NCBI GenBank assembly: GCA_021800315.1
Contig: JAJYZD010000022.1
Location: 1-22,958, forward strand
Direction of reading: 5' to 3'
DNA: 22,958 nt
From: Bacillota bacterium
GTDB lineage: Bacteria; Bacillota; Desulfotomaculia; Desulfotomaculales; JAJYZD01
A program made the translations under genes and the position numbers. Below are positions 7,420 to 15,453 of this stretch, piece by piece; the first letter of the stretch is position 1; each line of letters opens with the position of its first letter. The notes beneath the pieces were generated by a model, which made no database searches, had not been told where the DNA came from, and was given only the letters and a program-made list of their open reading frames with translations.

Positions 7420-8769
7420 ATGGAAAATGATGAAACGTATTTAAGGAACCTTGTTTTGGAGTCGGCTGTGGAATATTATAAGGCCGCTCATGCAAGGCCC
7501 GGGGCTCCTTATGTGCCTGGTAATCGTATTCAGTACGCAGGTCGGGTGTTTGATAAAGATGAAATTGTTGCATTAATCGACTCGGCTCTTGATTTCTGGC
7601 TTACGCATGGTAGGTATGTAGATAAATTCGAAACTGACTTATCTAAGTTCTTAGGCGTCAAGCATTGTTCCATAACAAACTCTGGATCATCAGCAAATTT
7701 GCTTGCATTTATGGCTCTGACCTCCCCAGAACTCGGCGATAGGAGAATAAGGCGCGGAGACGAAGTCATAACGGTTGCAGCAAGTTTTCCTACTACGGTT
7801 TCGCCATTGATTCAATACGGGGCGGTTCCTGTGTTCGTAGATATAACACTACCTACATACAACATAGATTGCGATCAAATGAAAAGTGCGGTCTCCGATA
7901 AGACAAGAGCTGTAATTATTGCACATACAATGGGAAACCCTTTTAATCTAAATGTTGTGAAGGCATTCTGCGATAGGTACAATTTATGGCTAATAGAAGA
8001 CAACTGCGATGCGTTGGGCTCACGCTACCTGTTTAACGGGGATTGGCGGTATACCGGGGCTGTCGGCCATATGGGGACATCGAGCTTCTATCCTCCGCAT
8101 CACTTGACCATGGGCGAAGGGGGAGCCGTTTATACCAGTGACCCACGGCTAAGACGTTTGGTGGAATCATTTCGGGACTGGGGTCGGGATTGCCGGTGTC
8201 CATCTGGTTGTGACGACACCTGTCATAACCGCTTTGGACACCAATTCGGCGAACTTCCCTTTGGATATGACCATAAGTATGTTTATAGCCATTTTGGCTA
8301 TAACTTGAAGGCAACAGATATGCAAGCAGCAGTAGGGTGCGCACAACTTAGGAAACTATCATGGTTTATCGAAGCTAGAAAACGTAATTGGCAACACCTT
8401 AGAGATGCCTTGGAGGATTTAAAGGATTACTTTGTACTGCCGGAAGCGACAAATGACTCTGATCCAAGCTGGTTCGGCTTTTTACTGACGGTCAAAGATA
8501 AGGCCGGTTTCACAAGGGACCAAATTGTAAATTATCTTGAGACGCATGGGATACAGACAAGGATGCTTTTTGCGGGCAACTTATTAAAGCAGCCCTGTTT
8601 TGACGAAATGAGAAGACTCGGCAAAGGATTTAGGGTTGTGGGAGATCTGAAAAATACAAACATCGCAATGAATCACTCGTTTTGGCTGGGTGTATATCCT
8701 GGTATTTCAGAGGAACACGTTAATTATATGGTAAATGCAATAAAAAACTTTATAGCTAAATTGGCCTGA
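7420..8769 (+). CDS. rfbH: CDP-4-keto-6-deoxy-D-glucose 3-dehydrase (E1, PMP and [2Fe-2S] enzyme)
   Basis: Removes the C3 hydroxyl of CDP-4-keto-6-deoxyglucose with pyridoxamine phosphate, working with a separate NADH-dependent reductase (E3/DdhD/AscD). The 449-residue aminotransferase fold shows TNSGSSANLLAFMAL, DEVITVAASFPTTVSPL, and WLIEDNCDALGS. In the cofactor site SFYPPHHLTMGEGG, His228 replaces the usual PLP lysine, the hallmark of E1. Cys258, Cys260, Cys264 and Cys268 (DCRCPSGCDDTC) form the cluster region of the unusual [2Fe-2S] site. ATG 7420 is preceded by GAGAGG. The gene is distinctly A+T-rich compared with the flagellar genes. No reductase partner is in the window. Confidence 0.96.
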   Translation: MENDETYLRNLVLESAVEYYKAAHARPGAPYVPGNRIQYAGRVFDKDEIVALIDSALDFWLTHGRYVDKFETDLSKFLGVKHCSITNSGSSANLLAFMALTSPELGDRRIRRGDEVITVAASFPTTVSPLIQYGAVPVFVDITLPTYNIDCDQMKSAVSDKTRAVIIAHTMGNPFNLNVVKAFCDRYNLWLIEDNCDALGSRYLFNGDWRYTGAVGHMGTSSFYPPHHLTMGEGGAVYTSDPRLRRLVESFRDWGRDCRCPSGCDDTCHNRFGHQFGELPFGYDHKYVYSHFGYNLKATDMQAAVGCAQLRKLSWFIEARKRNWQHLRDALEDLKDYFVLPEATNDSDPSWFGFLLTVKDKAGFTRDQIVNYLETHGIQTRMLFAGNLLKQPCFDEMRRLGKGFRVVGDLKNTNIAMNHSFWLGVYPGISEEHVNYMVNAIKNFIAKLA

Positions 8770-8794
8770 TGAACGTTGAAGGGTAGAAGTAAAG

Positions 8795-9361
8795 ATGATA
8801 AAATTTGTTCCGACAAGAATTTCAGATTGCTACCAAATCGAGCCTAAGATTGTGGAGGACGAGCGTGGGAGATTTGTGAAGACCTTTCATAAAGATATAT
8901 TTGATGCTAAGAACTTAGAGTCACATTTTCGCGAGGAATATTACACAGCATCGCGGCAGAGAGTGCTGAGAGGGCTGCACTTTCAGTTGCCTCCCAAGGA
9001 CCATGCGAAGTTGGTATATTGCGTTTCAGGGGAAGTAATTGATGCGGTAGTTGATCTCCGGCTTGGATCGCCAACGTTTGGGCAGCACCATGTCTGCAGG
9101 TTAAGCGTAGACAACGCAATGATGATGTACATTCCGTCAGGTATGGCTCATGGTTTCTATGTAACCGGTGTTGATGCCATATTAATATATAAGGTTACCG
9201 CAACATACTCCCCGGAGCATGACAGCGGTATACTTTGGTCATCCGTGGGTATCCAGTGGCCTGATCAGAATCCCATTATTTCTGGACGGGATCGTGGTTT
9301 TGTACCCTTCGACTCTTTTGTCAGTCCATTTGTGTATCAGGAGGATAAAAATGGTCAATAA
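8795..9361 (+). CDS. Cupin 3,5-epimerase family protein (RmlC-like), probable CDP-3,6-dideoxy-4-hexulose 5-epimerase (AscE-like)
   Basis: A 188-residue RmlC-fold epimerase. Conserved residues are visible: the catalytic His in LRGLHFQLPP, the Lys in HAKLVYCVSGEVIDAVVDLR, PSGMAHGFYV, and the Tyr in YKVTATYSPEHDSG. RmlC proteins normally act on dTDP-4-keto-6-deoxyglucose, but no rmlA, rmlB or rmlD is here. It lies instead between rfbH and a 4-ketoreductase. In the Yersinia ascarylose pathway an RmlC-like protein (AscE) epimerises C5 of CDP-4-keto-3,6-dideoxyglucose, so that role is the best inference. The start ATG 8795 is preceded by GAAGGG. The last 11 bases overlap the reductase gene. Confidence 0.9.
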   Translation: MIKFVPTRISDCYQIEPKIVEDERGRFVKTFHKDIFDAKNLESHFREEYYTASRQRVLRGLHFQLPPKDHAKLVYCVSGEVIDAVVDLRLGSPTFGQHHVCRLSVDNAMMMYIPSGMAHGFYVTGVDAILIYKVTATYSPEHDSGILWSSVGIQWPDQNPIISGRDRGFVPFDSFVSPFVYQEDKNGQ

Positions 9362-10277
9362 AGATCTAAATACCCGCAGGGCCACTGTAACGGGCGCCAC
9401 CGGTTTCATCGGCGCACATCTGGCGCGGCGGTTGGTAGCCGAAGGTTGGGATGTGCATGTAATTGCGAGGCTTCAGTCAGATTTATCAATGCTGCGTAGT
9501 ATTGCGAGTAAAATTAAAGTTTATCGGCACGACGGTACAATTAAAAGTATGCGGGAAATAGTCGAAGCAGCCGAGCCTGACGTAGTTTTTCACCTCGCAT
9601 CAAATTTTATAGCTGAACATACGCCCGAGGATATTGAGGCCCTTATTGAGACCAATGTAACCTTTGGTACCCAAGTTGTCGAGTCAATGATTGTAAATGG
9701 CGCATATAAATTCGTTAACGTCGGTACAGCATGGCAACACTTTGAGAACAAGTGCTATAATCCCGTGTGTCTTTATGCTGCTACTAAGCAAGCGTTTGAA
9801 GCAATCCTAACATATTACACCGAGTCAACCTGCTTGAGGGTGATTACGCTAAAACTGTTCGATACATACGGTCCGGATGACCCAAGAAAGAAACTATTTT
9901 CTTTCTTGGCGAGGGTGGCCACTGAAAAGGAGCCGGTTCCAATGTCGCCAGGGGAACAGTTAGTAGACATAGTCTATATAGACGACGTGGTCGATGCTTT
10001 TTTCTTGGCAGCGTCGCTCCTGGAAGAGCCGGGAGAAAGTTTTGAGACATACGCAATATCTTCTCAAAATCCTATAATGCTTCGGGATTTGGTTAGTGTT
10101 TATAGCGAAGTTACTGGGAGATCGCTGAGTATTGAGTGGGGTAAAAAACCTTATCGGTGTCGCGAAGTTATGGTGCCCTGGGATAGAGGCCGGATATTGC
10201 CGGGCTGGAGACCGAATGTCAGCCTTGAAGAAGGGATCAGAAAACTTATTACTGCCACGGTGGAAGTCGGCGAGTGA
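9351..10277 (+). CDS. NAD(P)-dependent SDR, probable CDP-4-keto-3,6-dideoxyhexose 4-reductase (AscF/abequose synthase type)
   Basis: A 308-residue extended SDR likely to reduce the C4 keto group of the CDP-3,6-dideoxyhexulose, the last step of the cassette. The cofactor motif TGATGFIG is followed by HLARRLVAEGWDVHVIAR. The catalytic region GTAWQHFENKCYNPVCLYAA holds the Tyr-x3-Lys pair (YAATK). This 'G-T-x-W-Q-H...YNP..LYAATKQAFE' signature is typical of the CDP-abequose/paratose synthase-like group. ATG 9351 has GGAGG at 9340-9344 and overlaps the epimerase stop. A TTG 9219 further upstream is in frame but inside the epimerase gene. The product could be ascarylose if the 5-epimerase acts first, or abequose/paratose if not. 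Confidence 0.88.
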   Translation: MVNKDLNTRRATVTGATGFIGAHLARRLVAEGWDVHVIARLQSDLSMLRSIASKIKVYRHDGTIKSMREIVEAAEPDVVFHLASNFIAEHTPEDIEALIETNVTFGTQVVESMIVNGAYKFVNVGTAWQHFENKCYNPVCLYAATKQAFEAILTYYTESTCLRVITLKLFDTYGPDDPRKKLFSFLARVATEKEPVPMSPGEQLVDIVYIDDVVDAFFLAASLLEEPGESFETYAISSQNPIMLRDLVSVYSEVTGRSLSIEWGKKPYRCREVMVPWDRGRILPGWRPNVSLEEGIRKLITATVEVGE

Positions 10278-10402
10278 GGATTTTGCTCATCTATCCCTGT
10301 TTGGTCGATGGATTTGATTCGTATACCTTATATGTTTGGTCTGCCTACTGAAACGGCCGACGAGATGAAACAACCGTTATAGTGGCACGAAAATCCGCGT
10401 AG
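10274..10402 (+). pseudogene. Possible remnant of a deleted gene (N-terminus only)
   Basis: A GTG at 10274 overlaps the reductase stop as GTGA and starts MRILLIYPCLVDGFDSYTLY, which reads like a real N-terminus with a first beta strand, then stops at 10349. Continuing in the same frame gives DETTVIVARKSA, again a strand-like stretch, before a second stop at 10400. This resembles the beginning of a nucleotide-sugar or cofactor binding enzyme such as a GT4 glycosyltransferase, but the family cannot be named. The coupled start suggests a gene that once followed the reductase and was deleted down to its first codons. The alternative is chance reading of a 182-base spacer. Confidence 0.35.
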
Positions 10403-10459
10403 TTGACTATTACCTTGTCGATGAGATGATTAGGCAGAAGTTTAGGGGTGATAGCGATA

Positions 10460-11824
10460 ATGCCCAAGGTTAGTATTCTGATACCAACCCGTAATCGCCC
10501 TAAATATTGTGAGGCTGCTCTAAAGAGCGCGATTGACCAAAAGTTTACGGATATTGAGATTATTGTTTGTGATAATAGTAATAATGACGCTACGAAAGCT
10601 GTAGTCGATAACTATTTGGCGGGCTATGGAAATATGATAAGTTACCATAAAAATACCGAAGACATTGGCATGATAGGTAATTTTCATAAATGCTACGAAT
10701 TGGCAAATGGTGAATATATAAATTATCTCATGGACGACGACTTGTTCCATCCGGAAAAAATCTACCGCATGCTTAACCACTTTATCAAGGATGCCGCTGT
10801 TTCCTTGGTTACATCTTATAGGCAATTAATTGATGATCAAAATGAAAGGATAGTTGACAGAGAGCATAATAGGCGAATGTTTGACGTGGATACAGTTATG
10901 AGCGGAATGGAATTAGGCGATATTTTGTTGAGAGATCTCTGTAATTGCGTGGGGGAACCAACCACGGTGCTATTTAGGAAATACGATCTGCTGGACAAAT
11001 TTGGCGTGTATCGGGGAAAACAGGCCTCCAACAATATTGATGTGGCCTCCTGGCTAAACTTATTAAAAGTTGGGAAGGCAGTTTATATTTCAAGCCCATT
11101 AAGTTTTTCCCGGGTTCACACCGGACAGGAATCAAATAATCTTAGAAACAAGCTGTACGGAGTTGCAGATTGGATAAATCATGTTGTCAATTCCAGAAGT
11201 GATGGATTTTTGAAAGAGGATAAAGATTATTGCAAGTCACTTAGTAAATTACATGCCATTATTTCATGGTTATTTGCCATAATGCTAAATAATGCGCATC
11301 TTATTAGTGATTATGCGGATGAAAGCCTCAGGGATTTATGTGCATCTTGCCGATTATTGCCACCAATCGGGGAATCATTGCTTAGCAAGGCGATATCTCA
11401 GATGCTCTCTGTTTGTGAAAAAGAAGCAAGCTTGGATTTTGACGTTAGTGCGGGGAGAATTCGCAATTATTTACGTGAATATAGGCGGATATATTTGTCG
11501 GATCTGCTTGGGAGACGCCCCGTCTTCATTTGGGGAGCCGGCAGTCATGGTGTTAAGTCGCTTGAAGTATTACGAACAGTGGGTATAGAAGCTCTGGGCT
11601 TTGTTGACAAAGATAGACGTAAGTGGTGGAATAAGCTTAAAGGTATCACTATCTATCCTGAAGTCATACTGAAGCAAAACGAGTTGTTTCCGACTCGTCC
11701 GTGTATTATAATTGGGTCTTCCTATGTAGATGAGATCAAGTTGGAATTGTTGGAAATGGGTTATGTGAATAAGGGGGATGTTTTAAATATCTTTGAAAAT
11801 GGGGATGCATTATGGCTTATATAA
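10460..11824 (+). CDS. GT-A (family 2) glycosyltransferase with C-terminal Rossmann-like domain
   Basis: The N-terminal half is a GT2 glycosyltransferase: VSILIPTRNRPKYCEAALKS, DIEIIVCDNSNNDAT, GMIGNFHKCYELANGEYINY, and the metal site MDDDLFHPEKI. A helical middle region follows. Residues about 353-445 form a second domain with VFIWGAGSHG, GFVDKD and CIIIGSSYVDEIKLELLEMG, a dinucleotide-type fold also present at the end of the next gene. There are no membrane segments, so it should act on a soluble or membrane-surface acceptor in the cytoplasm. ATG 10460 was chosen because TTAGGGGTG at 10442-10450 gives good spacing; GTG 10448 is an alternative adding four residues. The gene is A+T-rich. Donor and acceptor are unknown. 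Confidence 0.93.
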   Translation: MPKVSILIPTRNRPKYCEAALKSAIDQKFTDIEIIVCDNSNNDATKAVVDNYLAGYGNMISYHKNTEDIGMIGNFHKCYELANGEYINYLMDDDLFHPEKIYRMLNHFIKDAAVSLVTSYRQLIDDQNERIVDREHNRRMFDVDTVMSGMELGDILLRDLCNCVGEPTTVLFRKYDLLDKFGVYRGKQASNNIDVASWLNLLKVGKAVYISSPLSFSRVHTGQESNNLRNKLYGVADWINHVVNSRSDGFLKEDKDYCKSLSKLHAIISWLFAIMLNNAHLISDYADESLRDLCASCRLLPPIGESLLSKAISQMLSVCEKEASLDFDVSAGRIRNYLREYRRIYLSDLLGRRPVFIWGAGSHGVKSLEVLRTVGIEALGFVDKDRRKWWNKLKGITIYPEVILKQNELFPTRPCIIIGSSYVDEIKLELLEMGYVNKGDVLNIFENGDALWLI

Positions 11825-11863
11825 CCACATGAAGGTGGATGAGACGAGAAAGGTCGTGTAGGT

Positions 11864-13039
11864 GTGAGTAACGCGAAGTTGATTTCGAGGTGTTGGGGGC
11901 AAAATGATTTTGTTGCTTCTATAATTATCCCTTTTTATAATAAGGTCGAAATGACGATCCAATGCGTAAAGAGTATCCTTTCTGCAACAGAAAAGGGCCT
12001 ATATCCATGCGATCGTCTTGAGATAGTCTTGGTTGACGATAAATCGACCGAGAGATATTGTGTGAACGACTTTGGCTATTCCCAAATTAACATCGTTCGC
12101 AATGACAGAAATCTGGGCTTTTCAAAGAGTTGCAATATTGGTGCTAGAGCGGCAAGAGGCCAATATCTTATATTTTTGAATAATGACACCATTGCTCGGG
12201 AGGGCTGCTTTGATGAGCTTGTAGTTGCCCTGGAATCCGATCCTTTGGTGGGAGTGGCGGGAAGTAAGCTCTTGTATCGCGAAGATACTATTCAGCATGC
12301 TGGGATCGCCTTCAACGATGATTATTTACCCTTTCATATTTATAGACATTTACCCTCCTCGCTTCCCGCTGCCAACAAAAGGCGCGAATTTCAAGCGGTT
12401 ACTGGTGCGTGTTTTATTATTTCTGCGGACGTGTTCGCCACTGTAGGCGGGTTTGACGAGGGATACAGAATGGGCTTTGAGGATATTGATCTTTGTCTTA
12501 GGATACGCCGGTTGGGAAAGAAGGTCTTGTATTGCCCAAGCAGTTGTCTCTATCACCTTGAATATCAGACGAGAAGCAAATCCGGCGGCCCGGCCCAAGC
12601 GGCCAACCTTGAACTGTTCAAAAGAAAGTGGGCCGGTAAGGTTGTTATCGATTATTTGGATTTCTATTTGGAAGTTTTAGATCCTTCGCAAGGTCTACCG
12701 GATCCATGGCGGGCGCTCAGGACTGCAAGGGCGGAGCCAAATCCGCCTGTTGTGGTTGTGTGGGGTGCCGGCAGCGCAGGCCGGCATGCCAGCAAGGTGC
12801 TCAATGTGATGGGTATTTTCCCGGATGTTTTTGTGGACAACGATGAGGAAAAGTGGGGTGGGTCGGTTGACGGATATCCCGTAACCTCTCCCGGGCATCT
12901 CAAAGACCTAGCTACGGACAGCGGAAAGAGCGTCTATGTCATCATAGCTTCGACTTGGTATGACGAGATCGCAGAGGAATTGTATGGGATTGGTCTTCAG
13001 TGCGGCAAGGAGTTTCTATCCTATGCATTCAAATTTTAG
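11864..13039 (+). CDS. GT-A (family 2) glycosyltransferase with C-terminal Rossmann-like domain
   Basis: A 391-residue protein. The GT2 domain shows ASIIIPFYNKVEMTIQCVKS, LEIVLVDDKST, NLGFSKSCNIGARAARGQYL, and FLNNDT in place of a classical DxD. VTGACFIISADVF and the base-containing GFEDIDLCLRIRRLGKKV motif are as in rhamnosyl- and related glycosyltransferases. From about residue 296 a second domain begins with VVVVWGAGSAGRH, FVDNDEEKWGG and YVIIASTWYDEIAEEL, homologous to the tail of the preceding gene. The start GTG 11864 has only a weak binding site (AGAAAGG about 13 bases upstream). The 143 bases after it contain no clear gene, though pieces such as IIPYNLLSDNYWNLKRMR read like decayed coding sequence. 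Confidence 0.93.
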   Translation: MSNAKLISRCWGQNDFVASIIIPFYNKVEMTIQCVKSILSATEKGLYPCDRLEIVLVDDKSTERYCVNDFGYSQINIVRNDRNLGFSKSCNIGARAARGQYLIFLNNDTIAREGCFDELVVALESDPLVGVAGSKLLYREDTIQHAGIAFNDDYLPFHIYRHLPSSLPAANKRREFQAVTGACFIISADVFATVGGFDEGYRMGFEDIDLCLRIRRLGKKVLYCPSSCLYHLEYQTRSKSGGPAQAANLELFKRKWAGKVVIDYLDFYLEVLDPSQGLPDPWRALRTARAEPNPPVVVVWGAGSAGRHASKVLNVMGIFPDVFVDNDEEKWGGSVDGYPVTSPGHLKDLATDSGKSVYVIIASTWYDEIAEELYGIGLQCGKEFLSYAFKF

Positions 13040-13182
13040 CTATGCTCCCAATAAAAAGATAGTGGGTTGCCTGGACAACGGCTATGAGGGGCCCTGGAGG
13101 GTACACTCGATGAAGATATTATCCCGTACAATCTTCTTTCAGATAATTACTGGAATCTCAAGAGAATGAGGTGTCTTGCTCA

Positions 13183-14391
13183 ATGAAGTCGCCATCCGTT
13201 CACTTGGCAATTCCCAAAGTATCGGCGATTATACCTGCCTATAACTCATCACCGTTTATTCAGGATACGATAGAGAGTCTTTTGGCCCAATCAATTTCCT
13301 TGTCAGAAATAATCGTTGTAGACGATTTAAGCAGTGATGATACTTACGAGGTGGTGCTTAAAATTGCTCAGTCATCTCATGGCATTGTCAAGATTCGTAG
13401 GTTGACCGAGAATTGTGGTCCTTCGCAATCGCGGAATATAGGCTTGGGCATGGCTCGGGAAGAATTGGTATTGCTTATGGATCATGATGACATTGCCGAT
13501 AATATGCTGGTTGAAGAGGAATATGACAAATTCATGGAGCTCGAGGATGATAGTCCGGGCAGCTATGTCCTTGTGCATAGTGCGTATAGCCAAATAGATC
13601 GAGATGGATTCGGCATATCTGGAGTTCATCGCTGGCGTCAAGTCGGTAAAGATGAAGTACTTGGTTATATGTTGGTAAGAAACCGTATTCTCTCTTGTTC
13701 CGGTGTTTTGATGAAGAAGGAGCTAGCTTTAAGAGTCGGCGGATTTGATTGCGGCCTGCGATATTCACAAGATTGGGATCTTTGGTTGCGACTAGCAGAG
13801 ACTGGTGGCTTCGGTTATGTTGACTCTCCTCTGGTTAAGATTCGTCGACATAGCAATAATCTATCCAGGATAATCAGCGATGCCGAGAAAGATGAGCTTA
13901 CAATATTAAGTCGTTATGCTATACCTTTTATCGAAAAGGCAATTTATCGCCGTAAATCGACGCGATTAATGAACAGTATTGATTTTGTGTCCGTTCTTTA
14001 TCGCTTGGGACGCTGGGATGAAGGGTTTCGGATAATAAAGGATGTTATCAATAAGCGACCGGATTTGTCTTCGCCATTTTTTTGGGCTGGCCTGTATTAT
14101 GTGAAAAATGGTGATTTGTATGCGGCGAAAGAGGCCTTTGAGCAGGCAATTGAAATTGATCCGGAGAACGGGGCGGCATTAAACAATTACGGTGTAATTG
14201 TTGCTTTGTGTGGTGAACATGGTAAGGCTGCCGGTCTTCTAAAGAACGCCATTGCTATGCTCCCTAACTATCTGGATGCCAAGCATAACTTGTCGTGCTT
14301 AGAAAGAAAACCTGGGCATGATGCGTCATGTTTTAAGTTTACGTTGCGCGAATTGAGGCCGGTTCTTTTAACTTATGCGGATACGGAGTGA
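13183..14391 (+). CDS. GT-A (family 2) glycosyltransferase with C-terminal TPR repeats
   Basis: The first about 240 residues are a GT2 domain: VSAIIPAYNSSPFIQDTIES, EIIVVDDLSSDDTY, GPSQSRNIGLGMAREELVLL, the MDHDD metal motif, and FDCGLRYSQDWDLWLRLAET with the catalytic acidic residues. The C-terminal part has two tetratricopeptide repeats (WAGLYYVKNGDLYAAKEAFE and ALNNYGVIVALCGEHGKAAG) with the usual G-Y/F-A-F spacing, likely for protein contact, for example with flagellin or other enzymes. ATG 13183 has GAGG at 13168-13171; GTG 13171 in the same frame would add four residues. The gene is A+T-rich and is the last of the foreign-looking block. It ends 20 bases before the NeuB-type gene. Confidence 0.92.
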   Translation: MKSPSVHLAIPKVSAIIPAYNSSPFIQDTIESLLAQSISLSEIIVVDDLSSDDTYEVVLKIAQSSHGIVKIRRLTENCGPSQSRNIGLGMAREELVLLMDHDDIADNMLVEEEYDKFMELEDDSPGSYVLVHSAYSQIDRDGFGISGVHRWRQVGKDEVLGYMLVRNRILSCSGVLMKKELALRVGGFDCGLRYSQDWDLWLRLAETGGFGYVDSPLVKIRRHSNNLSRIISDAEKDELTILSRYAIPFIEKAIYRRKSTRLMNSIDFVSVLYRLGRWDEGFRIIKDVINKRPDLSSPFFWAGLYYVKNGDLYAAKEAFEQAIEIDPENGAALNNYGVIVALCGEHGKAAGLLKNAIAMLPNYLDAKHNLSCLERKPGHDASCFKFTLRELRPVLLTYADTE

Positions 14392-14411
14392 CCTTTTGGG
14401 GAGGACTAAAA

Positions 14412-15440
14412 ATGGACGGTATTAGAATCGCTGACAGACCCGTGGGCCCCGGCCGTCCGGTTTACATCATCGCCGAAGCCGGATCCAACCATAACCGGAA
14501 CCTGCCACAGGCCAGGCAGTTGATTGATGTAGCGGCCGAAGCCGGAGCGGACGCTGTGAAATTTCAGACGTACAGTGCGGACCTGCTTTATTCGCGGCGG
14601 ACGCCCGTGTTCCCAGGCGAGGGCGGGAAACCATGGGACATCGTCAGGTCCTGCGAACTGCCGAGAGAGTGGCAGGCGGACCTAGCCGACAACGCGCGGG
14701 AGCGCGGTATCCATTTCCTCTCCACCCCTTTCGACTACCAAGCGGTGGACGAACTGGACGCGGTAGGCGTCCCGGCTTTCAAGTTGGCTTCCTCCGAAAT
14801 TAACGACGTTCCTCTTTTGAAATACGCGGCGGCCAAGGGCAAACCGATGATTATCTCCACCGGCATGGCCGATCTGGCCGATATCCAGGAAGCGGTGGAT
14901 GCCGTGCGTAGCACGGGTAACAACGACATCGTCCTGCTGCACTGCGTGGCACTGTACCCGACACCACCGGACCAGGTCAACCTTCTGGCCATGGATACCA
15001 TCAGCCGGGCCTTTCAACTGCCCACCGGCTATTCCGACCATACCGCCGGGTTGGCCGTACCCCTGGCGGCGGTGGCCAGAGGTGCCTGCGTCCTGGAGAA
15101 ACACTTCACGCTTGATCGCCGGCTGCCCGGTCCGGATCATCATTACGCACTGGAACCGCAGGAACTGCGGGATCTTGTGCAGGCCGTACGCGAGGTGGAA
15201 GCCTGCCTGGGACGGCCGGAAAAGAAACCCTCCCCGGGCGAGGAGGCCAAGCGGACCCTCAGCCGGCGCAGCATCATCGCCGCCGCGGATATTCCCGCGG
15301 GGACAGGTATTACCAGGGAGATGCTCGTCACCAAGCGGCCGGGTACAGGGATCCCTCCCAAGTTTCTGGACGTGGTGACGGGCCGGACCGCCCGGGTGGA
15401 CATACCCTTCGATACGCCGCTGCAATGGGAAATGATCTGA
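14412..15440 (+). CDS. pseI: Nonulosonic acid synthase, NeuB/SpsE/PseI family
   Basis: Condenses phosphoenolpyruvate with a six-carbon amino sugar to give a nine-carbon sialic-acid-like sugar. The 342-residue protein has the TIM-barrel motifs VYIIAEAGSNHNRNL, AGADAVKFQTYSADLL, FLSTPFDYQAVDEL, FKLASSEINDVPLL, PMIISTGMA, LLHCVALYPTP, YSDHTAG and EKHFTLDRRLPGPDHHYALE. The C-terminal SAF/antifreeze-like domain (residues about 285-342) reads RRSIIAAADIPAGTGIT through TKRPGTGI. ATG 14412 follows GGGGAGG at 14398-14404; GTG 14388 overlaps the previous gene and is unlikely. GC content returns to that of the flagellar genes. PseC and PseG nearby make pseudaminic-type product likely, but sequence alone does not separate PseI, LegI and NeuB. 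Confidence 0.95.
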   Translation: MDGIRIADRPVGPGRPVYIIAEAGSNHNRNLPQARQLIDVAAEAGADAVKFQTYSADLLYSRRTPVFPGEGGKPWDIVRSCELPREWQADLADNARERGIHFLSTPFDYQAVDELDAVGVPAFKLASSEINDVPLLKYAAAKGKPMIISTGMADLADIQEAVDAVRSTGNNDIVLLHCVALYPTPPDQVNLLAMDTISRAFQLPTGYSDHTAGLAVPLAAVARGACVLEKHFTLDRRLPGPDHHYALEPQELRDLVQAVREVEACLGRPEKKPSPGEEAKRTLSRRSIIAAADIPAGTGITREMLVTKRPGTGIPPKFLDVVTGRTARVDIPFDTPLQWEMI

Positions 15441-15453
15441 GGGGACGGTGCCG

